IMG/VR virus record: IMGVR_UViG_3300034418_008293
Location: 1 to 31,213 of that record
Length of the DNA: 31,213 nt
Reading direction: 5' to 3' (one strand)
From: a virus
The notes under the pieces are model-generated. The model saw only the letters and a program-made list of their open reading frames with translations. It was not told where the DNA came from and did no database searches. Below, piece after piece: positions 30,960-31,213 of the stretch. A program made the position numbers and the translations under genes. Each line of letters begins with the position of its first letter. Position 1 is the first letter of the stretch.

Positions 30960-31213
30960 CTAGTCTAAATGTATTTTGAGTAATAGGTTTCCTGTACCTT
31001 TGATTACTCTGTGCCATTCATGGCGGGGTATAAATATATGATCTTCAAATGAGATTGGCAAGGAATTGTCAAATTGAAATTTCCAGTCTGTTTCTCTTAG
31101 TGATTCTATAGTACGGTCTTCATCATCTCGGTGCCACATTAACTCAATTGGGTCAATGTTTTGGGAAAATTCTCTAATGATGTATTTGTTGTTGACTTCT
31201 ATATCAACATAAG
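30960..31213 (-). CDS. Small cupin-like phage protein, 5' end outside window
   Basis: The frame is open from the window edge to a TAG at 30960-30962, giving the last 83 residues. MWHRDDEDRTIESL, TDWKFQFDNSLP, then IFIPRHEWHRVIKGTG and LLLKIHLD are visible. The His-x-Asp ... His-Arg-Val-Ile-x-Gly arrangement looks like a minimal cupin or double-stranded beta-helix with a metal-type His pair, and the WHRDDEDR pattern is familiar from short conserved proteins of T4-like marine phages. The reaction is unknown. A strong terminator follows 38 nt after the stop. A GTATAAATAT match at 31028-31037 lies inside this coding region. Confidence 0.8.
   Translation of the reverse strand, partial: YVDIEVNNKYIIREFSQNIDPIELMWHRDDEDRTIESLRETDWKFQFDNSLPISFEDHIFIPRHEWHRVIKGTGNLLLKIHLD

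Noticed and set aside
31028-31037. Copy of the promoter-like motif near the right edge
   Set aside because: It lies inside the coding region of the partial cupin-like gene, where it encodes Ile-Phe-Ile-Pro, and a terminator lies between it and the next gene.

Overview
The window is a stretch of the late (virion morphogenesis) region of a T4-like tailed phage genome of myovirus type. All genes I can support lie on the minus strand, so transcription runs from high to low coordinates. A recognisable block of T4 orthologues gives the identity: large terminase (gp17), portal (gp20), prohead protease (gp21), scaffold (gp22), major capsid protein (gp23), neck proteins (gp13, gp14) and tail-sheath stabiliser (gp15). 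The DNA is AT-rich. Many start codons lack a Shine-Dalgarno sequence and have A-rich leaders instead, which would fit a Bacteroidota host, but that is only an inference. No host genes, tRNAs, integrase or CRISPR arrays were seen.

Layout in the direction of transcription. (1) 31213-28306: a small cupin-like protein cut by the window edge, then after a terminator a four-gene accessory operon: FAD-dependent oxidoreductase, a 92-aa protein with an HRxDGPA-like motif, a cupin, and a P-loop nucleotide-kinase-like ATPase. (2) 28279-23949: packaging, with a small helical protein, a membrane-anchored protein, terminase and portal. (3) 23912-17543: prohead assembly, with four core or accessory proteins, protease, scaffold and major capsid protein. 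(4) 17455-13088: PhoH ATPase, an unknown beta-rich protein, gp13, gp14, gp15 and a small structural protein. (5) 13030-1: three consecutive fibre-like proteins built on Gly-X-Y repeats. They are a 591-aa protein with Gly-Thr-Ser repeats, a 3415-aa protein whose centre is about 937 uninterrupted Gly-X-Y triplets made almost only of Gly, Ser and Thr, and the start of a third protein with proline-rich, classical collagen-like repeats.

The regulation is unusually readable. A conserved 10-mer (ATATTTATAA in the gene direction) precedes most gene groups, usually 9-15 nt before the start codon. Several intrinsic terminators end one nucleotide before this motif, forming compact terminator-promoter joints. 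The motif is the reverse complement of the T4 late-promoter octamer TATAAATA, which is a puzzle.

The most striking content is the fibre cluster. The giant repeat protein takes up a third of the window and has its own higher-order DNA architecture: 306/315-bp units at its C-terminal end, units near 150 bp in the middle, and doubled motifs at the N-terminal end. Other oddities are a charged motif shared by the scaffold and a neighbouring prohead-region protein, and a GTSGSSG tail on PhoH that matches the fibre repeats.
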